Shown piece after piece: positions 1-9,074 of a DNA stretch of 64,000 nt. Each line of letters starts with the position of its first letter. The stretch's first letter is position 1. Location of the stretch: NCBI GenBank assembly GCA_023453665.1, contig JAEXTA010000089.1:62001-126000 (forward strand), in the 5' to 3' direction. The notes beneath the pieces are model-generated. The model was not told the origin of the DNA, ran no database searches, and was given only the letters and a program-made list of their open reading frames with translations. The translations under genes were made by a program, and so were the position numbers. Origin of the DNA: Bacteroidota bacterium (GTDB taxonomy: Bacteria; Bacteroidota; Ignavibacteria; Ignavibacteriales; Ignavibacteriaceae).

Positions 1-48
1 GATCGAACCAAAGATTAAAAGCACTAAGATTGTGACTATTGACTTCAA
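1..48 (-). CDS. 5' fragment of an exported protein (runs off the left edge)
   Basis: A TTG codon at 48 on the minus strand follows a strong GGAGGT ribosome site (54-59) with a 5-base spacer. The 16 readable codons give MKSIVTILVLLIFGSI, which looks like the start of a signal peptide: one Lys, then a hydrophobic run. Everything after residue 16 lies outside the window, so no function can be given. The coding call rests only on the ribosome site and the signal-like composition. Confidence 0.4.
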   Translation of the reverse strand, partial: MKSIVTILVLLIFGSI

Positions 49-143
49 TATTTACCTCCGATGAGTTTCAAAGATAGTGTTGAAATAAATTGTTTGTGTC
101 CCTCAAAGGAAAGGGATCATTGAAATTATTTAAATTAAGTGGA

Positions 144-1139
144 TTATCTATGAACTACCAAAATTCTTCCCCTTATCCCGGCTTTCAAAATCAAATCAAT
201 TTTTTCATTCAGTTGTTCAAGTGAACATTCTTCGTACATCATTTCAAGTGTTCCCGGTTTCCAATCTGAAGCAAGTTTTTCCCAGACTTTTAATCTTGTA
301 TACATTGGTGTTTCGGCGGAATTAATTCCCAACAGATTTACTCCTCTTAAAATAAAGGGAAACACTGTTGTGTTAAGTTCAACTGATTTAACGTTTCCGC
401 AGGAAGCCACAGAACATCCCATTTCAGTCTGAGCAAGAACGGTTGCTAAAATATTTCCTCCGACAGTTTCAACTACTCCTGCCCACTGTCTTGTAAGCAA
501 GGGTTTTTTCTTTTCGTCATCAACTTCGCTTCTACTAATTATTCTTGCAGCACCTAATTTCTTTAAATAATTTTCAGAATCTTTTTTTCCTGTAGCGGCA
601 ACAACATTATACCCTGCATTTGATAGTATTGCAACAGCCATTGAACCTACTCCGCCGGTTGCACCTGTTACTAGAACTTCTCCGTTTTCATTTTTTAATC
701 CGGCTTGTTCAAGTTTAAATAATGAAAGCCCTGCGGTAAATCCTGCTGTTCCGTAAATCATACTTTCTTTTAAAGTTAATCCTTCGGGAAGTTTAACAAC
801 CCAATCGGCAGGTACACGAATGTATTCTCCAAAACCGCCGGACGTATTCATTCCCAAATCATACCCTGTTACAAGTACTTCTTCACCAACTTTAAATTTA
901 CCGGATGAAGATTCAGCGACTGTACCAGCAGCGTCAATTCCCGGTGTGTGCGGGTATTTTCTTGTTACTCCTTTATTCCCCGAGGCAGATAGCGCATCTT
1001 TATAATTAAGCGAGGAGTATTTTACTTTAATTATTACGTTTCCTTCCGGCAGGTCTGAAATATTTTTATCAGTGATTCTTCTTATATATTTTCCATCTTC
1101 TTCAATAACCAACATTGATTTAAATTTTTCGGGTATCAT
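144..1139 (-). CDS. AcuI/YhdH-type NADPH-dependent acryloyl-CoA reductase-like MDR protein
   Basis: This is a 331-residue zinc-independent medium-chain dehydrogenase of the YhdH/YhfP (AcuI) group, which reduces acryloyl-CoA or quinone-like enones with NADPH in the cytosol. The N-terminal GroES-like part has SSLNYKDAL at 42-50 and HTPGIDAAG around 64-72, both family signatures. The Rossmann part has the glycine motif TGATGGVGS at 158-166. There are no zinc-ligand cysteines, as expected. Length is normal (about 325-330). The start has an AAGGAG site inside the end of the upstream flavoprotein gene, with only 2 bases between stop and start, so the two are very probably cotranscribed. The exact substrate cannot be read from sequence. 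Confidence 0.88.
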   Translation of the reverse strand: MIPEKFKSMLVIEEDGKYIRRITDKNISDLPEGNVIIKVKYSSLNYKDALSASGNKGVTRKYPHTPGIDAAGTVAESSSGKFKVGEEVLVTGYDLGMNTSGGFGEYIRVPADWVVKLPEGLTLKESMIYGTAGFTAGLSLFKLEQAGLKNENGEVLVTGATGGVGSMAVAILSNAGYNVVAATGKKDSENYLKKLGAARIISRSEVDDEKKKPLLTRQWAGVVETVGGNILATVLAQTEMGCSVASCGNVKSVELNTTVFPFILRGVNLLGINSAETPMYTRLKVWEKLASDWKPGTLEMMYEECSLEQLNEKIDLILKAGIRGRILVVHR

Positions 1140-1141
1140 GT

Positions 1142-2395
1142 TTACTCCTTAATTTCTTTTTCATTAATCGAGGCTGCTATTCCGTTAGCAGCAAGCCATC
1201 CGGTTGTCCATGCTGATTGAAAATTAAATCCACCGGTTACAGCATCTATATTCAAAACTTCGCCCGCAAAAAATAAATTTTTTATCAATTTGCTTTGCAT
1301 AGTTTTGAAATTTATTTCTTTAAGCTCAACCCCACCGGCTGTTACAAACTCTTCCTTAAAAGTGCTTTTTCCTTTTACTAAAAACTTTGTTGCCTTTAGT
1401 ATTTCAATGAGAGCTGAAATTTCTTTTTTACTAACCTCACCCCAATGTTTATCTGAATCAATCCCGCTTTTAACAAAAAACTTTTCAACAAGTCGTTTGG
1501 GTAATTTAAATAAAGATTGAGCTGACACAGACTTATTCCTTTTTGATACAATTATTTCTTTTAACTCAGTTTCAATTTTCCCGTAACCAAGCAAAGGCAG
1601 CCAATCAACCTGTAATTGAAAGTTATAATTCATTTTATTTAACTCTCGTGCAGCGAAAGCGGATAATGATAAGACAGAAGGACCGCTCAATCCCCAGTGT
1701 GTTATCAATAAAGGTCCGTTACTATTTAATTTTGTTTTTTGTATTTGCAGGTGAACATTCTCAACCACAACCCCGGATAGTTCCTTTAAAAGTTCATCAT
1801 CAATATTAAAAGTAAAAAGCGATGGAACAGGTTCGATGATTTTGTGTCCGAGTTTATGTAATTCATTCCAGATAGGATTATTACTTCCTGTTGTAATAAT
1901 TAATTTATCAGCTTCAAACTTTTCATTTTCTTTTGTCGAAAGAATAAATTTATTTTGGTCTGAAATTGTAATTGAAGAAACGTTTTTTCCTGTTTGAATC
2001 TGAATATTATTTTCTCTTGCAAGATTTAAAAAACAATCAATGATTGTTTGTGATTTATCAGTAACCGGAAAAACCCTGCCATCATCTTCGGTTTTTAGTT
2101 TTACTCCATGATCTTCAAACCATTTTATTGTTTCGGAAGTGCCAAATGAATTGAAAGGTCCAATTAATTCCTTACCGCCTCTTGGATAGTTCTTTATAAG
2201 ATTCATCGCATCAGAACAACCATTGGTTACATTACATCTTCCGCCGCCGGAGACTTTTACTTTTGATAGAACTCTGGTATCTTTTTCAAGAATAAATATG
2301 TTCAGTCCCTTTAAAAGTTCAGCAAGGTTTATTGCTGCGAAAAATCCGGCAGCTCCTCCACCAATAATTATTATATCGTTTGTTTTTTTTAACAT
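1142..2395 (-). CDS. HI0933/BaiN-family NAD(P)/FAD-dependent oxidoreductase
   Basis: A 417-residue flavoprotein of the HI0933 (YhiN/BaiN-like) family. The N-terminal dinucleotide-binding motif IIGGGAAGFFAA is at about 10-21, the family motif SGGGRCNVTN at about 49-58, and the C-terminal FAD-contact segment FAGEVLNIDAVTGGFN is followed by QSAWTTGW. These three blocks and the length are diagnostic of the family, whose members are mostly unassigned; BaiN acts on bile-acid enones in gut Firmicutes, but that role should not be transferred here. It is upstream of the AcuI-like gene and tightly linked to it, and both are redox enzymes. It is divergent from the acetyltransferase gene that starts near 2,500. 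Confidence 0.88.
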   Translation of the reverse strand: MLKKTNDIIIIGGGAAGFFAAINLAELLKGLNIFILEKDTRVLSKVKVSGGGRCNVTNGCSDAMNLIKNYPRGGKELIGPFNSFGTSETIKWFEDHGVKLKTEDDGRVFPVTDKSQTIIDCFLNLARENNIQIQTGKNVSSITISDQNKFILSTKENEKFEADKLIITTGSNNPIWNELHKLGHKIIEPVPSLFTFNIDDELLKELSGVVVENVHLQIQKTKLNSNGPLLITHWGLSGPSVLSLSAFAARELNKMNYNFQLQVDWLPLLGYGKIETELKEIIVSKRNKSVSAQSLFKLPKRLVEKFFVKSGIDSDKHWGEVSKKEISALIEILKATKFLVKGKSTFKEEFVTAGGVELKEINFKTMQSKLIKNLFFAGEVLNIDAVTGGFNFQSAWTTGWLAANGIAASINEKEIKE

Positions 2396-2462
2396 TTCGA
2401 AAAGTCCGGCAAAGCACTACTAATTTTTAGTTTATTAATTCCAAACTTATCAAATGTTAGCT

Positions 2463-2470
2463 TAAATTTG
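2463..2470 (+). promoter_or_regulatory. Possible Bacteroidota-type -7 promoter element (TAnnTTTG)
   Basis: TAAATTTG matches the TAnnTTTG element of the primary sigma factor of Bacteroidetes. It is 42 bases upstream of the ATG at 2513. I did not find a convincing -33 TTTG at the right distance. If it is a promoter element, it argues that the TTG at 2468 is not the translation start of the acetyltransferase. This is a short motif in AT-rich DNA and could be chance. Confidence 0.25.
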
Positions 2471-2512
2471 TCAAAACAAGATTATATTTTTCCCGGAGAG
2501 CAATTCATCAGA

Positions 2513-3100
2513 ATGATAGACTTTAGCACTGACATTTATCTTGAAACACAATCAGTCTTATTGAGACCTGTATTGCTTTCGGATTTTGAATTATTAAAAC
2601 AAATAGCATATGAACCTGATATATGGAATTTTACAGTAACAATAATCCGTAACGATGATGAGCTTAAGCAATATCTTCAAACCTGTATTAACTCAAGGAT
2701 AAATAAAGACAGATATACGTTCACAATTATTCGTAAGCAAACGAATTCTCTTGCCGGATGTACTGCTTTCGGAAATATTTCTGCTCAGGATAAACGATTA
2801 GAAATTGGCTGGACCTGGCTCGGTAAAGAGTACCGTAATACTGGTTTGAATAAAGCTATGAAGTTTTTAATGTTGCAGTACGCATTTGAAACTCTCTGCT
2901 GCGAAAGGGTTGAATTCAAAACCGATGTAAAGAACCTGCAATCCCGTAAAGCTTTAACAAAGATCGGTGCGGTCGAAGAAGGCGTTTTGAGGAGTCATAC
3001 ACAGATGCACAGCAACAGGCGGCGGGATACAATTTACTACAGCATATTGAATAATGAATGGAACAGTCTGAAATCAAAAATTTTTAGTGAATTCATTTAA
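2513..3100 (+). CDS. GNAT N-acetyltransferase, RimJ/RimL-like
   Basis: A GNAT-fold acetyl-CoA transferase of the RimJ/RimL type (195 residues from this ATG). The opening block IYLETQSVLLRPV is the usual beta-1 strand, EIGWTWLGKEYRNTGLNKAM holds the acetyl-CoA pyrophosphate loop, and VEFKTDVKNLQSRKALTKIG is the conserved VxxxNxxSxrAxxKiG motif. An in-frame TTG at 2468 would add 15 residues, but ATG 2513 has a GGAGAG sequence upstream and starts where relatives start. The substrate is unknown: it could be protein N-termini or a small molecule. The next gene begins about 20 bases later on the same strand and may be cotranscribed. Confidence 0.82.
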   Translation: MIDFSTDIYLETQSVLLRPVLLSDFELLKQIAYEPDIWNFTVTIIRNDDELKQYLQTCINSRINKDRYTFTIIRKQTNSLAGCTAFGNISAQDKRLEIGWTWLGKEYRNTGLNKAMKFLMLQYAFETLCCERVEFKTDVKNLQSRKALTKIGAVEEGVLRSHTQMHSNRRRDTIYYSILNNEWNSLKSKIFSEFI

Positions 3101-3122
3101 TCAAAAAATTTTGGGATACCAA

Positions 3123-3602
3123 ATGAATAAAGATGAATCAATAAGATTATACCTTGAAGGATATCATAAACTAAAAGAATGTCTGGAAGAACTTCCATCG
3201 GAAATGTGGGACTTCAAACCCGCGTCCGATAAATGGAGCGTACGTGAAATTGTCATTCATATTATGGACAGCGAAATAAATGCTTATATAAGATGCAGAA
3301 AAATTATTGCAGAAAGCGGTTCAACAATTACGGCCTATGACCAGGATAAATGGGCAATGGCTTTAAATTATAAAGATCAGAATATTGATATTGCAGTTGA
3401 AGTGTTTAAGTTTCTTAGAATGATAACTCATGACTTGTTGATTTCGCTGCCAGATGACGTATGGGATAATTATGTAATTCATCCTGAAACAGGAAATTTG
3501 AAATTAACAGAGTGGCTAAAAACCTATATCGTTCATATAACAAAACATTGCAGCCAGATGCGCCGTAATTACGACGAATGGCAAAAAAATAATAAAGTTT
3601 AA
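3123..3602 (+). CDS. DinB/YfiT-family four-helix metal-binding protein
   Basis: A protein of about 160 residues with the DinB/YfiT-like helix-bundle fold. The family's metal-binding histidines are visible: one in IVIHIMDSE in the second helix, and two in YIVHITKHCSQM near the C-terminus (H-x3-H). The motif WSVREIVIHIMDSE is a hallmark of DinB_2 proteins. Members include thiol transferases (BstA, mycothiol- or glutathione-linked), but most have unknown substrates. A GTG at 3087 would give 12 extra residues that overlap the preceding gene; ATG 3123 has a weak GGGA site and matches the family start. It probably forms an operon with the upstream acetyltransferase and the downstream deaminase. Confidence 0.82.
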   Translation: MNKDESIRLYLEGYHKLKECLEELPSEMWDFKPASDKWSVREIVIHIMDSEINAYIRCRKIIAESGSTITAYDQDKWAMALNYKDQNIDIAVEVFKFLRMITHDLLISLPDDVWDNYVIHPETGNLKLTEWLKTYIVHITKHCSQMRRNYDEWQKNNKV

Positions 3603-3628
3603 TTCATCATAATTATTCCGGAGAATCA

Positions 3629-4126
3629 ATGAGCAGCAACAGTCGCCCTTTGTGGGATGAATACTTTTTAAAATTAGCAATGCTCGCATCAGAGCGTTCG
3701 ACTTGCCCGCGTATGCATTGCGGGTGTGTGCTGGTTAAAGACCGTTTTGTGCTTGCAACAGGTTACAACGGTTCAATACCCGGATTACCGCATTGTGAAG
3801 ATGTGGGTTGTTTAATCGTTGAAAATCATTGTGTAAGAACAAACCATGCAGAAATAAATGCACTGGTTCAGGCTGCAGTTCACGGAGTGAGTATTAAAGG
3901 CGCAACGGCTTACATTACAAATATGTCATGCACTACCTGCGCAAAAGCATTGATTGCTGCGGGTATAGTTCGTGTTGTTGTTTTTTCTGATTTTCACGAT
4001 ACACTTGCAACACAATTTTATACTGATTCAAAAGTTGAAATTGTTAAACTGCCTATGCCCGACAGAATGATTAAGTATGATCTTGAAAAATATACCTCAG
4101 CAAAAAAAACGGAAAAATCTAAATAG
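3629..4126 (+). CDS. Deoxycytidylate (dCMP) deaminase family protein
   Basis: A 165-residue zinc-dependent cytidine/deoxycytidylate deaminase, ComEB-like. The catalytic H73-A74-E75 motif (TNHAEINAL) and the second zinc site C101-x2-C104 (SCTTC) are intact. The segment TGYNGSIPGLPHC is the family's substrate loop and distinguishes it from free-cytidine or tRNA deaminases. The predicted reaction is dCMP to dUMP plus ammonia, feeding thymidylate synthesis in the cytosol. A GGAG ribosome site lies just before the ATG (3620s). The C-terminus is Lys-rich and unremarkable. Confidence 0.9.
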   Translation: MSSNSRPLWDEYFLKLAMLASERSTCPRMHCGCVLVKDRFVLATGYNGSIPGLPHCEDVGCLIVENHCVRTNHAEINALVQAAVHGVSIKGATAYITNMSCTTCAKALIAAGIVRVVVFSDFHDTLATQFYTDSKVEIVKLPMPDRMIKYDLEKYTSAKKTEKSK

Positions 4127-4332
4127 GTATTCTCACAGGTTTTTTATAGATATTTTTAACCGTTCAACATATTCAGGATAAATTCTGTTATTCATATGAA
4201 TATTTTTGTTTGGTGTAATAATGGTTTTCATTGCATTGAAAATCAGTATCTTTAACCACTTTTTTCTGATGTGTTGAATAAATATCGCACACCCGGCTGA
4301 AAAAAATCAATTTAAAGACCAGGCAAATGTAA

Positions 4333-4353
4333 ACCCGCACTTATTCCGCGGGT
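4333..4353 (+). promoter_or_regulatory. Hairpin in the 5' leader of the MalT-like gene
   Basis: ACCCGC (4333-4338) pairs with GCGGGT (4348-4353) around a 9-base loop, 13 bases before the ATG at 4367. There is no clear Shine-Dalgarno sequence between them. The hairpin could influence translation, or be chance. The rest of 4127-4332 contains only AT-rich sequence plus one small TTTTCA/TGAAAA inverted repeat near 4225-4242. Confidence 0.3.
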
Positions 4354-4366
4354 ACATAAAAATAAT

Positions 4367-7045
4367 ATGACAGTTCCGTTACTTAATACAAAAATATTTA
4401 AACCTGCATCAGGACCTCAGACAATAATACGCAAACGTCTAACAGATAAACTTAATGCGGGTCTTAAATCAAAAGTAATTTTAATATCGGCTCCTGCAGG
4501 ATTTGGAAAAACCACACTCATAAGCACATGGACAGATAACACTGAAATCAAAACCGGATGGTTATCACTCGACCCAGCAGACAATGACCCGAACCGTTTT
4601 CTAACTTATTGCTTTGCTTCATTGCAGACCGTTCATAAAAATTTCGGCGATTCTACATTCTCACTTCTTCAATCACCGCAGGCCGTTTCAACAGAGCTTA
4701 TAATAACAAATTTAATAAATGATATTTCTGCCTCCCCCGGAAAAACAATTCTGGTACTGGATGATTTTCACCTGATTGAATCCAAAGAAATTCATACGAC
4801 CATGGATTTTTTTATCGATAATCTTCCATCAAACCTTACTCTTGTTGTGCTAAGCCGGCAGGATCCGCCGTGGCATCTTTCAAGAATGCGTGTGAGAAAT
4901 CAACTTACTGAATTGAGGGAAGCTGATTTAAGATTTACGGTTGATGAAGCCGAAGATTTTTTTCGGGATACAATGCATCTTGAACTATCCAACAATGATA
5001 TTGCCGCGCTCGAAACAAGAACAGAGGGATGGATAGCTAGTCTGCAGTTAGCCGGTCTCGCTATGCAAAACAGAAAAGACATTTCATCTTTCATTTCTGA
5101 TTTTACAGGAAGTCATAGTTACATTGTTGATTATCTTACTGAAGAAGTTTTGCAGCATCAGTCTGCAGAGATTTCCGAATTTCTTTTAAAGACCAGCATT
5201 CTCAGCCGTTTTTGCAGTGGACTTTGTGACGCCGTAACCGGAAGAAATAATTCTACCGAAGTACTCGACTACCTGACCAAAACAAAATTATTTGTCATTC
5301 CTTTAAGCGATACAAGAATCTGGTACAGGTATCATCACCTGTTCAGCGACCTTTTGCAATATCGGTTATCACAAACTTATCCCGATAAAGTGAAAGATCT
5401 GCATATAAGAGCAAGTATCTGGTTTGAAGAAAACGGATTAATTGAAGAAGCATTTTATCATGCAATTCAGGGTGATGATTATGAAAGTGCCGCCGATCTA
5501 CTGGAATCAGTTTCGGTAAATACTTTAATGAGAGGAGAAATTGTTACTCTTCAAAAATGGATAACACAAATTCCAGAAAGTGCAATTAATTCAAGAGCTT
5601 TAATAAGTATCTGCCGGGCTTGGATTTACAATATTTCGGGAGAACTTCAAAAAGTTGAACCGGAAGTTTTAAAAGCTGAGTCCGCTGTAACCGAAGGGCA
5701 AAAAAGATATAACGATTCCGAGGTCGCAAATATTAAAGGTCATATCGTTTTGCTTCGTTCTTATTATTTCAGTCCTTTTTATACCGGCAATCCAGAGAAC
5801 ATTTTAAAGCACAGAGAACTTTTACTTGAAGCGAAAAAAAATCTGCGTACCGACAACCCGATTATACTCAGCATACTCCAGCTTGTAATCGGCGGAACAT
5901 ATTACTTTACGTGTGAATGGGACCAGGCACAGGCAGCTTTTACATCAGCACAATATTATGGCGAGTTATCGGGGAATCATCTTGTAACTTTTGCAGCTAT
6001 AAACAACCAGGCTGAAATTCTTTTTTACCAGGGAAAATTAAAAGAAGCTCATCATCTAATATCTTCGACTATTAATTCCGCAACACTTAAATACGGAAAG
6101 ATGTTCCCGCCGTTATCATTCACTTATCTTGCAATGGGAAAAATTCTTTATGAAATGAATGATGTTGAAAACGCAGAAGAACATTTTCAATTGTGTATTA
6201 AACTTACCAACACAATTGCTAATCCCGCAATTTACCTTATGGCGTTGCTTCAGATGGCTTATATAAAACAGGTACAGGGCAATGTTAAGGAAGCAAAATC
6301 ATATCTGCAAAAGACTGAAGTTGTCGGACCAATTAACACAATTTATCTGCGGGAAATTACTGTTGAATCATTACGCGCGCGGGTTTTACTTCTGCAGAAA
6401 AATTATAAAAGTATTTTAGTTTGGATAGAAAAATTCCGCAAAGACCCGATGACAAGCGCTGGATTATTTTCGCAGGCAAAATTAATTATCGCCAGAACTT
6501 TTGTTGCGTTGAAAGAAAATGATAACGCACTTCTTCTTTTATCTGAATTAAAAGATTCATCGGAAAAATTTAATGCGGATGGCTGGTTGATAGAAACTCA
6601 TATTCTTGAAGCACTTGCTTTTGACAGCGAGGGAGAAACAAACCGGGCAATTGAATCTATCCGGCACGCATTAACACTCGCCGAACCACAGGGATATTTC
6701 CGGTTGTTCACTGACTTCGGCGAAAGAATCGTTGAACTGCTTGAAACTGTTCTCGCAATTTATCCTGATGATGAATCATTTTCTGCAGGATATGTTTCCT
6801 CTTTAATCAAGCAGATAAATTCTGAGTTTGGTTCCAACGGTCAGCCCCAGGATGAACAACTAAGCGATAGAGAAGTAGAAGTGTTAAGATTAATTTCTGC
6901 GGGCTTTTCAAACAAAACAATAGCTGAGAAATTATTTGTCGCGATAGGAACTATTAAAAAACACACTCACTCAATTTATCAAAAGCTTGATGTTGACAGC
7001 CGTACTAAAGCTATAAAAAAAGCCCGTGAGCTTAATATCATTTGA
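4367..7045 (+). CDS. MalT-type ATP-dependent LuxR-family transcriptional regulator
   Basis: An 892-residue STAND-class regulator. The opening MTVPLLNTKIFKP is typical of MalT-like proteins. A P-loop APAGFGKTT is at 42-50 and a Walker B/sensor segment LVLDDFHLI near 120-130. The middle half is helical and TPR-like. The last 60 residues form a LuxR helix-turn-helix (LSDREVEVLRLISAGFSNKTIAEKL, then VGTIKKHTHSIYQKL). Such proteins bind an inducer through the central helical region, oligomerise with ATP and activate target promoters. The gene stands alone, with a hairpin 14 bases before the ATG and no obvious ribosome site. It overlaps the convergent acetyltransferase gene by 8 bases. The inducer and targets are unknown. 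Confidence 0.88.
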   Translation: MTVPLLNTKIFKPASGPQTIIRKRLTDKLNAGLKSKVILISAPAGFGKTTLISTWTDNTEIKTGWLSLDPADNDPNRFLTYCFASLQTVHKNFGDSTFSLLQSPQAVSTELIITNLINDISASPGKTILVLDDFHLIESKEIHTTMDFFIDNLPSNLTLVVLSRQDPPWHLSRMRVRNQLTELREADLRFTVDEAEDFFRDTMHLELSNNDIAALETRTEGWIASLQLAGLAMQNRKDISSFISDFTGSHSYIVDYLTEEVLQHQSAEISEFLLKTSILSRFCSGLCDAVTGRNNSTEVLDYLTKTKLFVIPLSDTRIWYRYHHLFSDLLQYRLSQTYPDKVKDLHIRASIWFEENGLIEEAFYHAIQGDDYESAADLLESVSVNTLMRGEIVTLQKWITQIPESAINSRALISICRAWIYNISGELQKVEPEVLKAESAVTEGQKRYNDSEVANIKGHIVLLRSYYFSPFYTGNPENILKHRELLLEAKKNLRTDNPIILSILQLVIGGTYYFTCEWDQAQAAFTSAQYYGELSGNHLVTFAAINNQAEILFYQGKLKEAHHLISSTINSATLKYGKMFPPLSFTYLAMGKILYEMNDVENAEEHFQLCIKLTNTIANPAIYLMALLQMAYIKQVQGNVKEAKSYLQKTEVVGPINTIYLREITVESLRARVLLLQKNYKSILVWIEKFRKDPMTSAGLFSQAKLIIARTFVALKENDNALLLLSELKDSSEKFNADGWLIETHILEALAFDSEGETNRAIESIRHALTLAEPQGYFRLFTDFGERIVELLETVLAIYPDDESFSAGYVSSLIKQINSEFGSNGQPQDEQLSDREVEVLRLISAGFSNKTIAEKLFVAIGTIKKHTHSIYQKLDVDSRTKAIKKARELNII

Positions 7046-7748
7046 GTTTTAACCACGTAATTTTTCTATCCTTCTTAAACCCGATTTTATTGACAAGATT
7101 AATTGCATTCAGATTATCTTCTTCAATATTTGCAAAAGGTATTTTTCCTTTAGCAATTACTTTTTGTGCAAGAGAGATCGTCGTTGATATTCCAAATCCC
7201 CGTCGTTTATAATTATCCATCACCTGTAAAAATCCTAACGAACCATCATCGTGTGTTAATGCCCAGGCGGCTAGTTCATCATCAATACGAATGCAGGAAC
7301 TTAATCCGTTCTGAATCCTCTCGATTATATAATCGATAGAAAGATAATCTTTATACTTTGCATTTTTCATGATGAAAAAAGCATCATCGAGAATAAGTGA
7401 ACTTGTTGTATGTGCAGTTTGCGGAAGTGTAATTTCTTTTGGCAGATAATAACGCATAGTAACAAGTTTCCATTCAATATTTCTTTCTTTAGTTATGTGC
7501 GGTATCATCCAGTCTTCAACTGAAGCATAATACTCATCTTCACTGCCTAAAGATTCAAGCAACATGAAAAATTCACTATCATCTTTACTGCTGATATAAA
7601 CCCAGAGTTGGTCACTTTTTTGTTTTATCATTAATGATTGCCCGACCTGCTTAAAATCCTGTACGCCATTGTTTTCTATAAAACCTGTGATGCTCAGATT
7701 TCTGATCGGGTCTTCTGAAAGTACTGTAAGTATGTTTTCAATATTCAT
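7038..7748 (-). CDS. GNAT-family acetyltransferase with divergent N-terminal half
   Basis: A 236-residue protein whose C-terminal half carries GNAT features: LAAWALTHDDGSLGFLQV (beta-4), YKRRGFGISTTISLAQK (acetyl-CoA loop of the R/Q-x2-G-x-G/A form) and NAINLVNKIGFKK near the end. The N-terminal 110 residues lack obvious motifs and may be a second, degenerate GNAT lobe, as in the FR47-like group. It is convergent with the MalT-like gene and overlaps its end by 8 bases. It is divergent from the MFS exporter gene, with a pyrimidine-rich spacer (7749-7800). The substrate cannot be inferred. Confidence 0.75.
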   Translation of the reverse strand: MNIENILTVLSEDPIRNLSITGFIENNGVQDFKQVGQSLMIKQKSDQLWVYISSKDDSEFFMLLESLGSEDEYYASVEDWMIPHITKERNIEWKLVTMRYYLPKEITLPQTAHTTSSLILDDAFFIMKNAKYKDYLSIDYIIERIQNGLSSCIRIDDELAAWALTHDDGSLGFLQVMDNYKRRGFGISTTISLAQKVIAKGKIPFANIEEDNLNAINLVNKIGFKKDRKITWLKLK

Positions 7749-7852
7749 TTCTTACTTTTATTCTTAATCTTTCTCTTATTCTTACTCTTTGTTCGCACAA
7801 ATTATTTTCTTCATTATATTTCAAGAGCAAATATAAATAAAGAGTCCTGCAA

Positions 7853-9031
7853 TTGAATCCATACAAGTCGCTTAAAAGTCTTCCGCATGATATGTGGATA
7901 CTTTTCTTTGCCACACTTATCAACCGTTCAGGAACTATGGTTCTCCCTTTTCTTGCATTATATCTTACACAGGATTTAAGGGTTGCCGCAACATCTGCGG
8001 GATTATTGATTGCTTTTTACGGCGGCGGAGCTTTACTGACAGCGCCATTTGCAGGGAGATTAAGCGATAAACTCGGCGCATTAAAAGTGATGATATTTTC
8101 TCTCATCATTTCAGGAATTCTTCTTATAGTCTATTCATTTATTACTGAATATATTTTTCTAATTGCACTAACACTTATTTGGGCAGTTGTAAGTGAAGCA
8201 TTTCGTCCGGCGAACCTTGCATACATTTCAGAGGTTGTTTCTGCAGATCAGAGAAGAGTAGCGTATGCTTTAAACAGGCTTGCAATCAATATCGGGATGA
8301 GTATCGGTCCAGTTGCCGCAGGATTTCTTTCTTTAATTGATTACTCAATTATTTTTTATGTTGATGGAATCACATCTATCATTGCTGGTATTTTTCTTAT
8401 TTATGCGCCATGGGAAAAGAGTAATAATACGATCTCATCAACTGAAACTTCAGAAGAAGATATAAAAACATTAAATCATTCTGACAGCAATAAAAAATTA
8501 ATTTATTTTCTGATTGCTATGATTCCCATCTCAATGGTTTTCTTTCAGCACATATCAACAATGCCTTTGTTTGTTGTTGATGAATTAGGAATATCAGCAG
8601 CTACATACGGATTGTTATTTGCTATTAATACAGGGTTGGTAATTTTATTTGAAGTTCCTTTAAATGATTACCTTGGAAAATTTAAAGAAGGCAGAGTGCT
8701 TGCTGTTGGGGCATTTCTAACCGGCTTGGGATTCGGCGGAATGGCTTTCTGCACCGATGTCTTTTCTGTTGCAATTACAATTGTAATCTGGACTGTTGGT
8801 GAAATGATAATACTTCCGATAAGTGTTTCGTACGTTTCAAACATTGCCCCCGATAATAAACGCGGTGCTTACATGGGCTTTTACCAAATGATTTTTAACT
8901 TAGCATTTACAATGGGACCCTGGCTTGGAACAATAATTATGGAAACTCATGGAAGTAGAATCTTGTGGTATGCTATTTTTATCCTGGGTTTAATTTCAAC
9001 ATTAATGATGTTAAAGCTGGATAAAAAGTAA
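7853..9031 (+). CDS. MFS transporter, MdtH/YdeE-like drug-export type
   Basis: A 392-residue major facilitator protein with about 12 hydrophobic segments and a charged central loop (around 190-215). The motif AGRLSDKLGALKVM near 65-80 is the conserved loop 2-3 MFS signature, and SINIGMSIGPVAAGFL-like sequence around 150 is the motif C region of antiporters. The start is TTG at 7853: the resulting MNPYKSLKSLPHDMWILFFATLINRSG matches the usual N-terminus of this subfamily, and no upstream ATG is in frame. The likely role is proton-driven export of small hydrophobic compounds. The gene ends inside a terminator hairpin. Confidence 0.82.
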   Translation: MNPYKSLKSLPHDMWILFFATLINRSGTMVLPFLALYLTQDLRVAATSAGLLIAFYGGGALLTAPFAGRLSDKLGALKVMIFSLIISGILLIVYSFITEYIFLIALTLIWAVVSEAFRPANLAYISEVVSADQRRVAYALNRLAINIGMSIGPVAAGFLSLIDYSIIFYVDGITSIIAGIFLIYAPWEKSNNTISSTETSEEDIKTLNHSDSNKKLIYFLIAMIPISMVFFQHISTMPLFVVDELGISAATYGLLFAINTGLVILFEVPLNDYLGKFKEGRVLAVGAFLTGLGFGGMAFCTDVFSVAITIVIWTVGEMIILPISVSYVSNIAPDNKRGAYMGFYQMIFNLAFTMGPWLGTIIMETHGSRILWYAIFILGLISTLMMLKLDKK

Positions 9032-9050
9032 ATCTTATCCAGCGTCTTTT
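9016..9050 (+). terminator. Intrinsic terminator of the MFS gene
   Basis: GCTGGATAA (9016-9024) pairs perfectly with TTATCCAGC (9035-9043), followed by GTCTTTTATC. The left arm lies within the last codons of the MFS gene. The following gene is convergent, so a stop signal is expected here. Confidence 0.7.
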
Positions 9051-9074
9051 ATCATAACTAATACTTTCTTGAAC

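Noticed and set aside
49..143. TCCCT/AGGGA hairpin downstream of the AcuI-like gene as a terminator
   Set aside because: The stem is only five pairs and no T-run follows on the minus strand; too weak to annotate.
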